A stretch of 64,000 bases of DNA from Diphasiastrum complanatum. Taxonomy: Eukaryota; Streptophyta; Lycopodiopsida; Lycopodiales; Lycopodiaceae. Position numbers and translations under genes: made by a program. Positions 11,371 to 24,500 of this stretch are shown here, one piece after another (position 1 is the first letter of the stretch; each line of letters starts with the position of its first letter). The notes beneath the pieces are model-generated. The model saw only the letters and a program-made list of their open reading frames with translations. It did not search any database and was not told the origin of the DNA. The stretch covers positions 99,884,651-99,948,650 of the forward strand of contig CM055092.1 in NCBI GenBank assembly GCA_029204225.1. Reading direction: 5' to 3'.

Positions 11371-11770
11371 GAAATAAAATTAAACTTGAAATAATGAATC
11401 CAAAATTCATTCACAAAATCATTCACATGCAACAAAAGCATCTAGATTTGTTGCTTTCCTAGAGTAATTTAGTTTTTTTTTCTTGTTTGTGGATTAATGT
11501 AGGAACCAACATTCAAGTAAACTAAATAGGCTAGAAATGTGGTATAAATCTTGCATATCCTCCAACATTCTAGTTTTTGATGTTCTTGGGATGTCCAAGA
11601 ATCAAAACATTGATTGGTTTCTTGATTCTTGGACTTCTTAAATGCTGTAGATTAGTTCTTGTTTTAGCTTTGTGGATTAATGCAAGTGTAGCTCAGTTTT
11701 AGTAAAGTGTAGGATCTGATTCAAGTCGTTTTTAGAGTAGGTAGCTGTAGAATCAATTGAATGTTCATTT
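11371..11770. other. Non-coding stretch with a hairpin
   Basis: No gene supported. A stem near 11,593-11,636 pairs TCCAAGAATCAA with TTGATTCTTGGA. Two similar 'GTGGATTAATG' phrases lie at 11,489 and 11,673. It is mirrored at 49,150-49,560 and may be LTR or leader sequence of a Copia. Confidence 0.4.
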
Positions 11771-11773
11771 GGG

Positions 11774-12181
11774 CTACATGTTGATTTGTAAATGAATGCT
11801 CATGGCTTGCATCTCTGTTTGAATGTGAGTGTTTTCAAGAGAGAATGACCTTGAGTGGTACTCTGACATGCAGGACATAATACTACAAAGATATTCAGTC
11901 AGCTTCTGCTTGGCCTGGGCATTGTAACAAATAAGAAAATAGCCAAGTAATGCCCAAACGATTCTGGTAATAGACAAGAAATAGTTCTGAAGAAAAAGCA
12001 AAGAAATAACCAACAGATCCTCTGGAGTAGGGGATCTGTCAACATTTGACACCGTTGCCACTTGAACTCCAATGCATTCTACATCCCAAAGAACTGCAAT
12101 ATTGTCCACACTCAGATCCATGCAAACAAACTCCCAATCTCTCGCCACATCTAGGTTTCTACAAACTGGACATAGCCACAT
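11774..12181 (-). CDS. Unknown 135-codon frame (left copy)
   Basis: Open frame with CPVCRNLDVARDWEFVCMD at the start and a hydrophobic middle (LLVISLLFLQNYFLS, then IVWALLGYFLICYN) that could span a membrane. I do not recognise it. The right-arm twin at 48,748-49,143 stays open but differs at about 15 of 131 residues, more than neighbouring paired frames, so selection for the protein is doubtful. A third partial copy of the middle lies at 47,531-47,641. It could equally be a non-coding repeat that happens to be open. Confidence 0.3.
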   Translation of the reverse strand: MWLCPVCRNLDVARDWEFVCMDLSVDNIAVLWDVECIGVQVATVSNVDRSPTPEDLLVISLLFLQNYFLSITRIVWALLGYFLICYNAQAKQKLTEYLCSIMSCMSEYHSRSFSLENTHIQTEMQAMSIHLQINM

Positions 12182-12329
12182 ATATGGCTACATCATTGCC
12201 CATATCCACTGACTGATACACTCACAAATCTATTGGCTACCTCATTGTTAGCAAATGCACTAACAGAGCTAGATTTCCTTCAACACAAGCTCACGTTCCT
12301 CCCGTCCCCTCACGCTTCCATTCTCAACT

Positions 12330-13365
12330 GAAGCCCCTCAGTGAATCTCAACCGAAGCACCTGTATCAAATCTCAACCGGAGTGATCTATTAAATCTCAA
12401 CTGACACACTCTGTCAATTCTCAACCAATGCACTCTGTTAAATCTCAACCAGAGCCCATTGCTCAATTCTCAACCGAAGCGCTCGTTCAAATCTCAACCA
12501 AAGAGATTCTATCATGTCTCAACTAACGGGGTTCCTCACCATTGCAACTAGACCACCTTCCACCTCTATCCACCATTGAACCGCAACAGCTGCATTCCAT
12601 CACAAATGGATCACCTTCCACCTCCATCCGTCATTGAATCGCATAAGACCTCATTCCATCGCAAATGGATCACCTTCCACCTCCATCCGTCGCGACCGCA
12701 TTCCATCGCAACCATCCGCATTCACCCGTTGCGACCGCATTCCATCCCAACCGACCACATACACCCATTGCGACTGCATTCCATCCCAACCAAGCCCATA
12801 CACCCGTTGCGACTGCATTCCATCCCAACTGACCGCATTCAACTGTTACCCCGTATTCCTCCCAGATAGACCTCCACGCTAACCCCCTAAAGCCCCACAC
12901 TGCTTCAGCTGCCCTTCATGCTCCATTCCCTTCAAATCTCAACCGATGGCCAGTGTTAAATCTCAACCGAAAGCTAGAGCTAAATCTCAACCGACAGCTA
13001 GTGTCAAATCTCAACCGACGACCAGTGTCAAATCTCAACCGATGGCCAGTGTTAAATCTCAACCAACAGCCAGTGTCAAATCTCAACCGATGGCCACTGT
13101 CAACCTCTTAACCGGAGCCTCGACAGCCAGTGTCAAATCTCAACCGACGGCCACTGTCAACCTCTTAACTGGAGCCCACTGTTGAAATCTCTACCAAAGA
13201 GACTGTATCAAATCTCAACCAAAGAGATTCTATCAAATCTCAACCGAAGGGGTCCCCCACCATCTCAATCGGACCAAATCTAGGCCAGATCACAAAACTT
13301 TCAAGCGAGATCCCTGATTGCCATTTCGACCGAACTACCATGTCCCCCAAGTGACACCGCATTTT
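12330..13365. repeat. 24-bp minisatellite block (AAATCTCAACCGA type), left copy
   Basis: Degenerate tandem units built on AAATCTCAACCGA plus ACGGCCAGTGTC, most regular at 12,946-13,160, with looser units before. A second unit type (CGCATTCCATCCCAACCGAC) runs through 12,640-12,840. On the plus strand G is scarce. Because 24 is a multiple of three, the block keeps a long open frame reading ASVKSQPT repeatedly, which is a by-product of the unit length. Mirrored at 47,650-48,620. Confidence 0.9.
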
Positions 13366-15200
13366 GCTTGCATCCGACTCCCTCTATCTCTATTTGCATC
13401 TAATGCCCTCTGACTTTGTTTGCATCCGACTCCCTCTATCTCCATTTGAATCTAATGCCCTCTGACTCTGTTTGCCTCTGATGCCTCTACACTTGTTTTC
13501 ATCCGACACCCATCTGCATCCCATTTATATTTTTTGAATCGATGGTACATCTAATAGCTTGAATCGACGATCTATATCAGACGTTGTTCGGAGTCATATT
13601 TGATGATCCACACAAACCACCAACTACACTACCCGGAAACAAACCACATTCATCTGCAGTCGCATATAAACCGCATTCATCCACACATAGACCACCTTCT
13701 CACTGCATCTGCCTTGAATCGCAACAGTCGGCAAACATCATGACCACACTCGCACCACCTTACGACTGCACTCCCACCGCATTACACCGTAACAGACTGC
13801 ACTCGCATAGCCTTACGACTGCACTCAGGCCACATTCAACCACAAACATCATGACCGCACTCACATAGCCTTACGACTGCACTCAAGCTGCATTCAATCG
13901 CAAACATCACGACCGTACTTGCACAGCCTTACGACTGCACTCAGGCCGCATTCAACCGCAAACATCATGACCACACTCGCACAGCCTTACGATTGCACTC
14001 AGGCCGCATTCAATCGCAAACATCATGACAACACTTGCACATCCTTATGACTACACTCAAGCTGCATTCAACCGCAAACATCACGACCACACTCGCACCA
14101 CCTTATGACTGCACTAGCATAGCCTTACGACTGCACTCAGGCCACATTCAACCACAAACATCACGGCCGCACTCGCACAGCCTTATGACTACACTCAGGC
14201 CGCATTCAACCACAAACATCTCGACCGTACTCGTACAGCCTTACGACTTCACTCAGGCTGCATTCAACCGCAAACATCACGACAACACTCGCATAGCCTT
14301 ACGACTGCACTTAGGCTACATTCAACTGCAAACATCATGACCACACTCGCACAACCTTATGCCTGCACTCAAGCTACATTCAACCGCAAACATCACGACC
14401 ACTCTCGCACCACCTTACAACTGCACTCAGGCCACATTCAATTGCAAACATCACAACCACTCGCATAGCCTTACGACTGCACTCAGGCCGCAATCAACGT
14501 CAAACAACACAACCACACTCGCACAGCCTTACAACTGCACTTAGGCCGCATTCAACCACAAACATAATGACCGCACTCACACCACCTTATGAATTCACTC
14601 AGGCTGCATTCAACCGTAAACATCACGACCGCACTCGCACCACCTTATGACTACACTCAGGCCGCATTCAATAGCAAACATCACGACTGCACTCGCACCA
14701 CCTTACGACTGCACTCAGGATGCATTCAACCGCAAACATCACATTACAACCACACTCGCCCCACATTACGACTGCACCCACCACAAACAGACCACATTCT
14801 GCCCTTGAAACGTAGCTAGTGCATTCCGACTGCCCTAACACCGCTTTTCGACTGCCCTTGCACAGCATCCCAACCTTGCAATGCATCCGACCGTCCTTGC
14901 ACCGCATTCCGCCCTTGCACTGCATCCCAATGCCATAGCATCACATTGCCACTGCACCCGCACTCCATTACCACCGCAATAGACCACACCTACACTATAA
15001 TGAAGATGCAACATAAATGATCTTGCATCTGATGATCTTAAACCCAATGTTGCATCTGACGTTGCATTCCAACGCTACATCCAACAACTTGAATCTGACA
15101 TTGCATTCCATTTGCATCCCACATTTTTGCATCTGACGTTGCATTCCAACGCTACATCCAACAACTTGAATCCAACATTGCATTCCATTGGCCTCCACAT
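13366..15200. repeat. Left-arm-only satellite block, mainly 58-60 bp units
   Basis: It begins with short CTCCCTCTATCTC / GCATCCGAC repeats (13,370-13,510). About 16 units of 58-60 bp follow between about 13,735 and 14,760, each with CATTCAACCGCAAACATCAC and CCTTACGACTGCACTCAGG. A pair of about 105-bp units around GCATTCCAACGCTACATCC lies at 15,055-15,190. All are G-poor on the plus strand. Nothing matching is seen in the right arm. Confidence 0.9.
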
Positions 15201-15690
15201 TTTTGCATCTGACACCACAAAAATTTCCAAAAAAATAAAACCCATACCATTAGGAAGCCCTTTTCATATTAAGTCTCCAATTGCCTTCCTTACAAACCCT
15301 TAACAAATCCAAAAAACACCAAAAACACCAAAAATTAAACCACCAAAAAAAAAAAAACCCACAAAAAAACAAAAATCCAAAAACAGCAGAAACACATACA
15401 CAACACAAAATAAACACACCAGTACCCAATGGACCAACAAAAATATCCTAAAATCCCAGGAGATTATCCATACGAGGTAAGGTCCCCTACAGTTGAACAA
15501 ATCTAACATCATACGTTCTACCGAATGCGGTCCCAACTCCAAGAGCCATGCACAAACCCATTCGAGGAACAAGAACCTGATAGAGCTGAGTCCTCACGCG
15601 CACGACCCCATTTTTATGCTGCTGAACCCTCACAGGACAGAATCAACATTAATGGTGCTTCTGCTACCCACAGTGCTCATCTTGAGTAAT
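15201..15690. other. A/C-rich low-complexity stretch, no gene
   Basis: Strongly A- and C-rich, with runs such as CACCAAAAACACCAAAAA near 15,320. No coding signal that I trust. Confidence 0.5.
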
Positions 15691-15699
15691 GTACACCCA

Positions 15700-16740
15700 A
15701 GCTAGATCTACCAAAGGTTGACGGTAGTTTGGCCCCTCAACAATTTTTGCAAATCTTTGAGAATACATGTGATGTGTATAGCAAAACATCTCCCGCTGCT
15801 ATGGTCCAACTATTTTCGATGACCATGATCGCTACAACACGTGATTGGTTTTTCAACCTTGATCATGAAGATAAGATAGACTGGTCAGTTCTAAAAGAGT
15901 CCTTTATCACACGCTTTAAGCCCTTTCGCTTAATAGAGAGTCCTTTTGTCAAATTGAGTAATATCAAGATGGCGAAAGATGAACGTGTATGAGACTATAT
16001 CGAGCATTTCAAATGCCTCAAAAGTCAAGTACAAGAACAGCCCTCTGAACAAATGCTCAGCATATGGTTCTTAGTCGGCCTTCCAAGTGGATTAGACTCG
16101 AGCTTAAATCTAGTGATGAATATATGAGCCTAAGGTTAGCTATGTCTGATGCCATCAAAGAAGAAGACGAGGGATCAGATGTTGATGAATCCAAAGAAAG
16201 GAGAACACCACGTGCTCTTGTCCATGAGTCAAAGGCGATCGAGGACACCCGAGATCAACTTTGAAAATCCCAGTTGGAGTTGCTTAATAAGAAACACCAA
16301 CTACAAATGGAGAAACTCACCAATGAGTTTCAAACTACCTTGAAGTCTATCCAAAGCAATATGCCTGGTCATCCAAACACTTCACAGGTACCTTATAGAT
16401 GAAAACCAATATGGTGCCCACACTTCAGGGCTATGCATCCTGCTGATGCTTGTCCTTCATATCAACCTATCCACACACATACGGTACATTCTTTGACTTA
16501 TCCCGAATATCCATATGAAATTCTAGAACCATTAGTCATACAAGACGGCTATGCCGTTATACAAGGGCCATTGAACAATGGATGTTTCATCTATGGAAAA
16601 ACTAGCCACTTCATGGTTGATTGTCCAGTCAAGACCAAGTACCATGCTGAGTGTCCCGACTATGTCAGAAAACACAATTTCAAGGACTATCTGAAACAAC
16701 CAACTAAGATCCTACCTACCTGTTATGAATCACAATAGGA
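15700..16740 (+). mobile_element. Gypsy gag fragment
   Basis: Retrotransposon-gag type text: APQQFLQIFENTCDVYSKTS, then RDWFFNLDHEDKIDWSVLKE and FITRFKPFRLIESPF, followed by YIEHFKCLKSQVQEQPSEQM and a zinc-knuckle-like remnant near 16,585-16,640. It is a broken Gypsy copy in the opposite orientation to the Gypsy remnant next to it. Seen only in the left arm. Confidence 0.8.
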
Positions 16741-17990
16741 TCCTCACGACAACCACACGGGCACCATAGCAACCAACAGTTAATCTTGCTGCTCCACCGG
16801 CTCCATAATGCAAAAAGACAATATGAAATGAGTCCTTGTCGAAAGAAAGTGAAACCGATATGCCATCATCTGCTACAATGTCCAACCACTAGCAACCTCC
16901 ACAGAGAATTGACAATTTTTCTCCCATTATACAACTTGAAATCTATTTGTCTTTCCACATGCTGATAAGATGTCCAATGTGCGAATACACAATAAATCTA
17001 GGATTCAAAAATCAAGATAGAGATTTGGTTCTGAATCTCTTGTTCAGAGAGGTACTCATGACATAGTACCTCAACCATACCTGCATCTCAAGCTATATTT
17101 TACATCATCTGCTATCAATGATGGTAGGTTTTAGTATCACCAACCTTGTCTTGTTTTGACAAGGGCATGTGAGAGTAAATCTCCTTACTCTACAAACAAT
17201 GGAATATGGCAATTGTCATTCTCCATAGTGAGAAGATAGAAACTTTTTGGAGCCTCGAGGAGAAAGTCGAGTTTTCTATCATTGTATGGTGATTACTTTT
17301 GATTCCAATGAAACCCAGCTTTGGAACATCCTAAACACTGCCTACAGGCCGTACTACAGCCTCATTTCCACATGTGTGGAGTTGGATTATAGTTTTTGAT
17401 CAATGCTCTGATTGTCTCTACTTGTTTTCTATCAAGCTGCTAAACTGGATCTTGTTTTCTGATGACTAGTTTCTGATAGATTGTTTAACAAGCACACAAT
17501 CAACCTTGTGGATCATTCAAAGATCCATTTATGGTCCTTAGTACTGTATTTTTCACAAGTTGGTCGCTAAACATTGATAGTGCTACCTCCTCGGACTTAG
17601 TGGCCTTCTCAAGACTCACCTGCCTATTACTCTCTTGCATCCACACTTAGGTAAATTATCAATATTGATAAATGCAAGTTTTTTTCGACATGTGCCATAC
17701 AGTTCTCACTCTATAATGTTTGTTTATTTCATTGTTTCTCTTCACCTATTTTGTGTGATTGATTTTTGCATGAGGAATAGCTACTGCACGAGAGTCTTCT
17801 ATAGAGCATCTCCAAAACACATTTTCATTCATCTATCCATCTTCAGATCCCCTTGTATAGCAGCTTAGGACTTTTGAGAAATATGAGAAACCCATGTCAA
17901 GTTAGAGTTGATTCTTGCATCTCATTGCCATATTAATCTTTGAGTCAACTTCAGCAAGATCGAAATAAATTTAGTTAAAATTTGTTCAAT
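16741..17990. other. No recognisable gene
   Basis: Sequence without a supported feature. Possibly the decayed rest of the plus-strand Gypsy or unrelated filler. A 77-codon hydrophobic frame at 17,635-17,868 has no recognisable motif and I do not call it. Confidence 0.4.
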
Positions 17991-19610
17991 TCCGAGAGTC
18001 GTCAAACCTGTTCGGTACAGATCGGTTCTAATTTTTTTGACCCTGAAAAAATACGAGCCTTTGTATATTTTTTGACCCTTTATATATTTTTTGACCCTTT
18101 GTATAAATCAGACCCTTTATAATATTCCGACACTTTGTACTGTCAACTCAAAAATCTGACCCACGTCGCGACGTTGACAGTCTGCCTACTTCTATACATA
18201 ACTCTTTGGAAAAAAGGACTGCTCTCTGCTGTAGGACAAATGTAGTTAATCAAGTAGATTAATGGTAGCTTTTAATGTACTGATCATCTGACTTCCATTC
18301 ATCAAGAAAGATCTACTGGAGTCAGCTCTCTGATCAGGTTATTATCTTGTAGGCGTTCTATTGTAATTAGTTAGGTTAAGTTTTTGAATCAATTAGCTAG
18401 CCATCAACGAACTCACCTAAAGACTTATTAGCGCCCACTGATTTGCACTAGCTTCAAGCTCTTGTACTAAGTGTCAATTATTATCAGAGTGCATTTTTTG
18501 TTTCTACACTACGATTTTTTTCTATTGCGCATTGTAGTTATTTCATCCATCTTCAACCTGCTCATAGTTGGTAACTGACGCACTTCCAGTAAACACTTTA
18601 TCGTTTGATTAGCAAAGTGTATACCTCGGTCACTGACAATCTCGATCGAACATCCAAATCTAATAATCATATCTTCATAGAGAAACTTGGCCGTAGATTT
18701 CGCATTAGCAACTTTGACAGCTTTGGCTTCAACCCACTTGGTCATATTATCAGTTGCTACGATAATATATCGGGCCTGAGATCCTCGCGCAGTAGGATGA
18801 ATAGAACCAATATAATCCAGTCTCCATTTTTCAAATGGTGCTTGCGATAAAACTAGACGTAAAGGTTCATAGTTCTGTCTAGTAGGCCGTCGTGCTCACT
18901 AGCAAACAGCACACGTCTGAATATAATTTTCTATGTCCTTATGAAACGTAGGCCACCAACAACCTGATTGCAAAAGTTTGCGGATGGTAATATCTATAGA
19001 GAAGTGTCCTCTGCCCATGCCATCATGTGAAAACGTGATTAAATCTGATATTTCATGCGATAAAACACATCTACGTAGAATATTGTCTGATCCATGACGA
19101 TACAATTTTTCTGCAATCAATTGATAAGGTTCAGCCTTATGAATCAATTGCATCTTTTGTACTTTTGTCAAAGAGTCATTCGGTTGTCCTAGCATCAAGT
19201 ACTCAACAATATCCGCTGCCCACTCAAGTACTGCCTGTACATAGAATAATGTAGCGTCTGGTAATTCATCATCCACTTCAATATTAACTGGTGCGGATTC
19301 AATTTGCGAAACATGGTCATCTAGATAATGTTGCTTTTCCTTATGAACCACAATTCAAAAGTCAAATTCAGTCAGTAATAGTAACCATCTTGCAATACAC
19401 CCAGTATTGCACGTCTTGTTTACCAAGTAAAGTAACAGCTGGTGATCCGTATAAAATGAAAAGTACATTTCCATGAGGTAATGCTGAAATGGCACCAACT
19501 TCAGGAACTCTCCCAATGAAATATTGATCTTACTAGACAAAATATTCATGAGCAGTTCTGTTTGCGGTGCTTCTGGTTCAGTCATCTTGAAGGGTTCTTC
19601 ATGATGATGC

Positions 19611-20264
19611 CGTGAAAATTGTCAACATTTCCTAGCTAGTTTGAGGCCTAAATTGGCAATTTTTGTACATAGTTTTGGATCTAACCTTTCACACGTGTGA
19701 AAGAGACCTAGATACTTTTATTCTAGTATATATTTCATGTTGAAGAAGTCTCAAACTTCGGGACCTTCTAAATGACACTAAAATCATGTTATTTGGACAT
19801 ATAGGCCAAAATTGGCTATTTTAGGTTACTGGTGTCCTAAAATTGGGTCCTAAGTTCTAGAGAGAGGAGAGAGAGTCATCTCTCTCACCTATATTAGGCT
19901 GAAATTCGTGGAGAACAGGTTGGAGAAACCTTTTGTATGCTTCATTGAGATCAATAGATCATTGTCATTGTTTCTTCCTCCATTGAGAGCATTGTTGTGT
20001 GTATTGTCTTCAAGCTATTGTGTATGATCTTAGGTGCTTTCCAAAAGTAGTAGGCTGATGTATTATGGACTGTATAATGCTATTTTGGGCCGCACTTGAT
20101 GTTTATGGAAGTTTTCATTTGTGGTAAATGCTTTTTGATCAAGTTCTTTGCATTCTAGGTAGCATAGAATGTGTTGCCAATTCCTAGCTTATGTAGTTTG
20201 GAGTGCAAGCATTCAAGCCAATGATCTTGGAGTTTAGATCCACTTAGGATCTGTATTTTTCACA
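19611..20264 (+). repeat. 5' LTR of the Copia element
   Basis: Its U3 differs strongly from the 3' LTR while R-U5 (from GTGGAGAACAGGTTGG onward) differs at only a few bases. It contains the 16-bp palindrome TTTCACACGTGTGAAA (19,687-19,702) with a CACGTG G-box core, and a GA-rich AGAGAGAGGAGAGAGAG stretch (about 19,860) just upstream of the likely transcription start. Confidence 0.93.
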
Positions 20265-20276
20265 TGGTATCAGAGC
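20265..20276 (+). other. Primer-binding site (initiator tRNA-Met type)
   Basis: TGGTATCAGAGC begins at the first base after the 5' LTR, the standard Copia primer site complementary to the 3' part of initiator tRNA-Met. Confidence 0.92.
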
Positions 20277-21508
20277 TGGTTGGCTTCTATTCATAGTAAG
20301 TATTCCATTTTTGGTGATATTTGGATGTTTGATCAAGTTCTAGCATGATTTTGCATTGCTTTGTTGATCAAATCTTACTAACCTTTGTTTTGTGAGTTTA
20401 GGGTGTGGATCAAAAGCATATTTCAGGTCTATTGAAGATCAGAGGCTGAAAAGAAACTATTTTGGATCAGATCATAACACCTAATCATTTGTGATTGTGA
20501 GGCTTGTGCATATTCAATACTAACAATGTTCTTTTCAATCCTATTGTTGACAATCTCCATTCTTGGATGAACACTCTCCTTAAGTGGATGAAACTTCTCC
20601 TTAAGTGGATGACAAATGCTCTTTTGAGTGAGTTGTAATTCTCCTAAAGGCTGAGCAAAGCTCCCATTTGGATGAAAGATCCCCTTTTTTGGGTGAACAT
20701 ATTGTAAGCTCCATTGTGAAGAGCATATTGTAAAGATTGTCATCAATTTTGGCATAAATTTTGGTGTACTTTGTTGAGCATGTAAGTAACTCTCCTTATG
20801 TAATTTGATTGGAGCATTTGCTGGAAGGTGTTAACCATTATGCAAGTGTGTTTTCAGGTTCTTAACAGGTTGAGGAACATTCTCATGTGAAGTGATCTTA
20901 GATCTACATCTAAACACCAAGATTTGACAAGATAGTGAAGCTAGTCTTGTGATTCACTAAGTGTGCTCATTCATTCACCTCTAAATCTTGTATTTATCAC
21001 TTGCTGGAGTTTATAAACTTTTAGAAGTGTGGTTTACATGTGGTTTTACAGGTTGAATCAATATCTTAGTGTGTTGATCATATGTTGATCAAGTTTGTTC
21101 ATTACTAGGTAATCTTGGCATCCTAGTTTTGGGTATTTTCTAAGAATGCAAGTAACTCTTCACACCACAACTTGATTTGGTCACTTGCTGGAAAGTTTGA
21201 GAGCTTAAGCAAGAGTGTGTTCAGGTTGGTTTGATTTTGTAATCCATTCTTAGTGTGTGCAAAGTGTTGCATGTGTTTCAATCTTCCTTTCTATGCTTGG
21301 AAACCATCTAGGTTCAAGATAGAAGTGTTTTAGGGTCCTAAATCTTCATAGATCTCTTTATCTATCATTTGTTGAGAGAAAAGTGAGTGCTAAGTGCTTT
21401 AGGACAGAACCTAAAAGTTGAAGAAACATTAGAATCATGGCTTCCAATGGTGGGATCATGCTAGAGTCTAGTGAAAGGTTGAGTTCATCAAACTAATCTA
21501 CTTGGAAA

Positions 21509-24500
21509 GTGAGGATGGAGTCCTTACTTGAGTTGAATGAACTCATGGACATAGTTGCAAAAATTGAAGAGAGACCTCTCACACTTCAAGAGCAACAAAG
21601 GTTTGATAAGAAGGCCAAAAGGGCTCTTCATATCATTAAAATGAATGTTACAAATGAACTTCTCAAGGAAGTTGGAAAGTGTCAAAGTGCAAGTGAGGCA
21701 TGGAATGCCTTAAAAAAGCTCTTTGAATCAAAGTCCACATCTAGGGTATTGACCCTAAGGAGACAAATATTTTCTAGTAGGCAAAGAGAGGGTGAAAGTG
21801 CTCATGCATTTATCTTGAGAGTTAAGTCCCTAAGTGATGATTTAGCATGCATTGATGAGAACATAAAAGATGGTGAAATAGTCCAAGTTATGTTGAATGG
21901 TTTGCTAAATGAACATGCTAACCTTGTGCAAAGTTTTGCCATTCAAAGAGTCTTGCCAAGTGTGGTTGACTTGCAAGAAATCTTATTGGCTGAAGAACAT
22001 AGGTTGCAATCAAAGCTTGATGGTGCATCCTTGCAAGGTGGAGGTGAAGAGGCTTTCTTCACAAAAGGCAAATTCAAGGGCAAAGGTAAAGGCAAAGGGA
22101 AATGGTCCAAAGGTGGTAACTTTGATCATGATGATCACTCTTCCTCTTCCTCTTCTACTAAGAACAATAAGTCAAAGTTCAAGTGCTTTTATTGTGGGAT
22201 AAAAGGTCATTTTGCAAATGAATGTTATAAGAAGAAAAGAGAGCAAGGAGAGAGGCAAGGAAATCTTACAATAGATGAGGAAGAACATAACACATGTGAA
22301 TCACTTGTTATGACTTCAAGTTTGTTAGCCAACATAGATGATAATGATCCTTGGTGGATTGATAGTGGAGCCTCATCTCACATGACAAGACATAAGGAAT
22401 ACTTTACATCCTTATTGTCTTATGAGGGAGAAGGTAACATCATCTACACTGCAAATGATGGTCAATGTGACATCAAAGGCATAGGCACTATTCCTAATTC
22501 CCTTTCAACAAATAGGAAAGCAAATCTTGAAAATGTTTTGTACATTCCTTCAATCACTAAGAATTTGCTTAGTGTAAGTCAAATGATTGACAAAGGACTT
22601 GATGTGGAGTTCATTGGAGATGCATGTTTGATAAGTAAATGTGGATCCTTGATTGCTCAAGGTAGGAGGCATGGTAAACTTTTCAAGCTTGATGCATGTG
22701 TGATCTCTAATCATGAAGGATGTATGGCTAGGGAGCAATTGACAAACCAAGAAGTTTGGCACAAGAGGTTGGGCCATCCCAACTTCAAATCTTTGGAGGT
22801 GATGGCAAAGAAAGAGCTTGTTCTTGGTCTCCCTAAAAGTCTTGTTGCAAACAATAGTGTTTGTGAACATTGTGCCTTGTCCAAATCTCATAGACTTGCT
22901 TATTCTAGATCTACTTCTAGATCTAAAGAAGCTTTTCAACTTGTGCATTCTGATATTCATTCTTCTAGTACAACTAGCAATGGTGGGGCAAAGATGTATG
23001 CAACTTTCATTGATGACTTTAGTAGGTATACTTGGATCTATCTTCTTAAAAGTAAGGATGAAGTGTTTGCTGCATTTGTCAAGTTCAAGAATGAAATGGA
23101 AAACCAATTCAATACAAAGATCAAATGCTTAAGATCTGATAATGGAGGGGAATACACCTCAAATAGGTTCAAAGACTTTTGTATAGCACATGGGATTAAG
23201 AGGGAGATGTCTAGTCCTAGGACTCCACAACAGAATGGAGTGGCCGAGAGGAAGAATAGAACCCTTTGTGAATGTGCCAAGGCAATGAGACTACATGCTA
23301 ATCTTGCTAAGTCTTTTTGGGGGGAAGCTTTAGCATGTGCTAACTATCTATGTAATAGATGGACAAGTGCTTCCTTGGATGGTGAAACTCCTCATGAGGT
23401 TCTTTATGGTAGAAGGCCGAGTGTCAAGCATTGTAGGATCTTTGGATGTACATGTTTTGTCAATATCACACTTGATGATAGAACTAAAGAAGATCCTTCA
23501 TCAAAGAAGGGTGTGTTTGTTGGCTATAGTGAAGTAAGCAAGGCTTACAAAGTGTACATTCCTTCTACAAAGAAAGTTGTCATAAGTAGGGATGTCATCT
23601 TTCATGAAGAGAATGTTTCAAATGTTGTTGATGTTGATGTTGATGTGCCTACTAATCATCATGATGTGCAAGATGTCTTGGATGAAGATGGAGATGCCAC
23701 TCCAAAGCAAACTTCAAGGAAGACTCAAAGGCAAAGGGCTAAGCCATCAAGGCTAACCTATGATGAAAAAGGAAAGCAAGTGGTGGACAACTCTAACTTT
23801 GCTTTTCTTACCTCTTTTGATGAACCAACTTGTGTAGGTGAAGCAATTCAAAAGAAGGAATGGATCCAAGCCATGGATCATGAGCATCAAGCACTCATCA
23901 AAAGCAACACATGGAGGTTGGTAAAGCTTCCAAAGGACAAGAAGGCAATTGGTTGTAAGTGGATCTTCAAGATCAAGACAAATCAAGATGGATCAATCAA
24001 CAAGTACAAGGCAAGGTTGGTGGCAAAGGGGTATGCTCAAGAATATGGTATTGACTATGATGAGACCTTTGCACCCGTGGCAAAGATGGTAACTATTCGA
24101 ATCCTAATCTCTCTTGCAACTCTTTATGATCGGGATATGTGGCAAATGGATGTTACTAATGCCTTCTTGAATGGTGATCTTGAAGAAGATATTTACATGG
24201 AGCAACCCGAGGGCTATGTTTCACATGATGAGCCTAATCATGTGTGCTATCTCCAAAAGAGTTTGTATGGGCTAAAGCAAGCACCAAGGAGTTGGTATGC
24301 TAAGCTCAATTCCTTCTTACTTTCTCAAAACTTTGTTATGAGTGAGTATGATCATTCTCTCTACTTTAGATTGAATGAAAATGATATCACTTTACTTTTG
24401 ATCTATGTTGATGACATTATCTTAAGTGGTGGTAACAATCTAGATATAGATGAAATCAAGATGGCACTCAAAAGAGAGTTTGAAATTCAAGATCTTGGTA

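Noticed and set aside
12946-13185. Frame encoding repeated ASVKSQPT (and its right-arm twin in 47,617-48,042)
   Set aside because: A 24-bp unit without stops is open by arithmetic alone. There is no start context, domain or flanking coding sequence.
12330-14760. Regular repeats resembling a CRISPR array
   Set aside because: Units are contiguous and degenerate with no unique spacers of constant length, there are no cas-like genes, and the setting is a plant nuclear genome. These are minisatellites.
18500-18540. CACTAC-like text as the end of a CACTA element
   Set aside because: It lies inside Gypsy sequence in both arms and has no matching inverted partner at a sensible distance.
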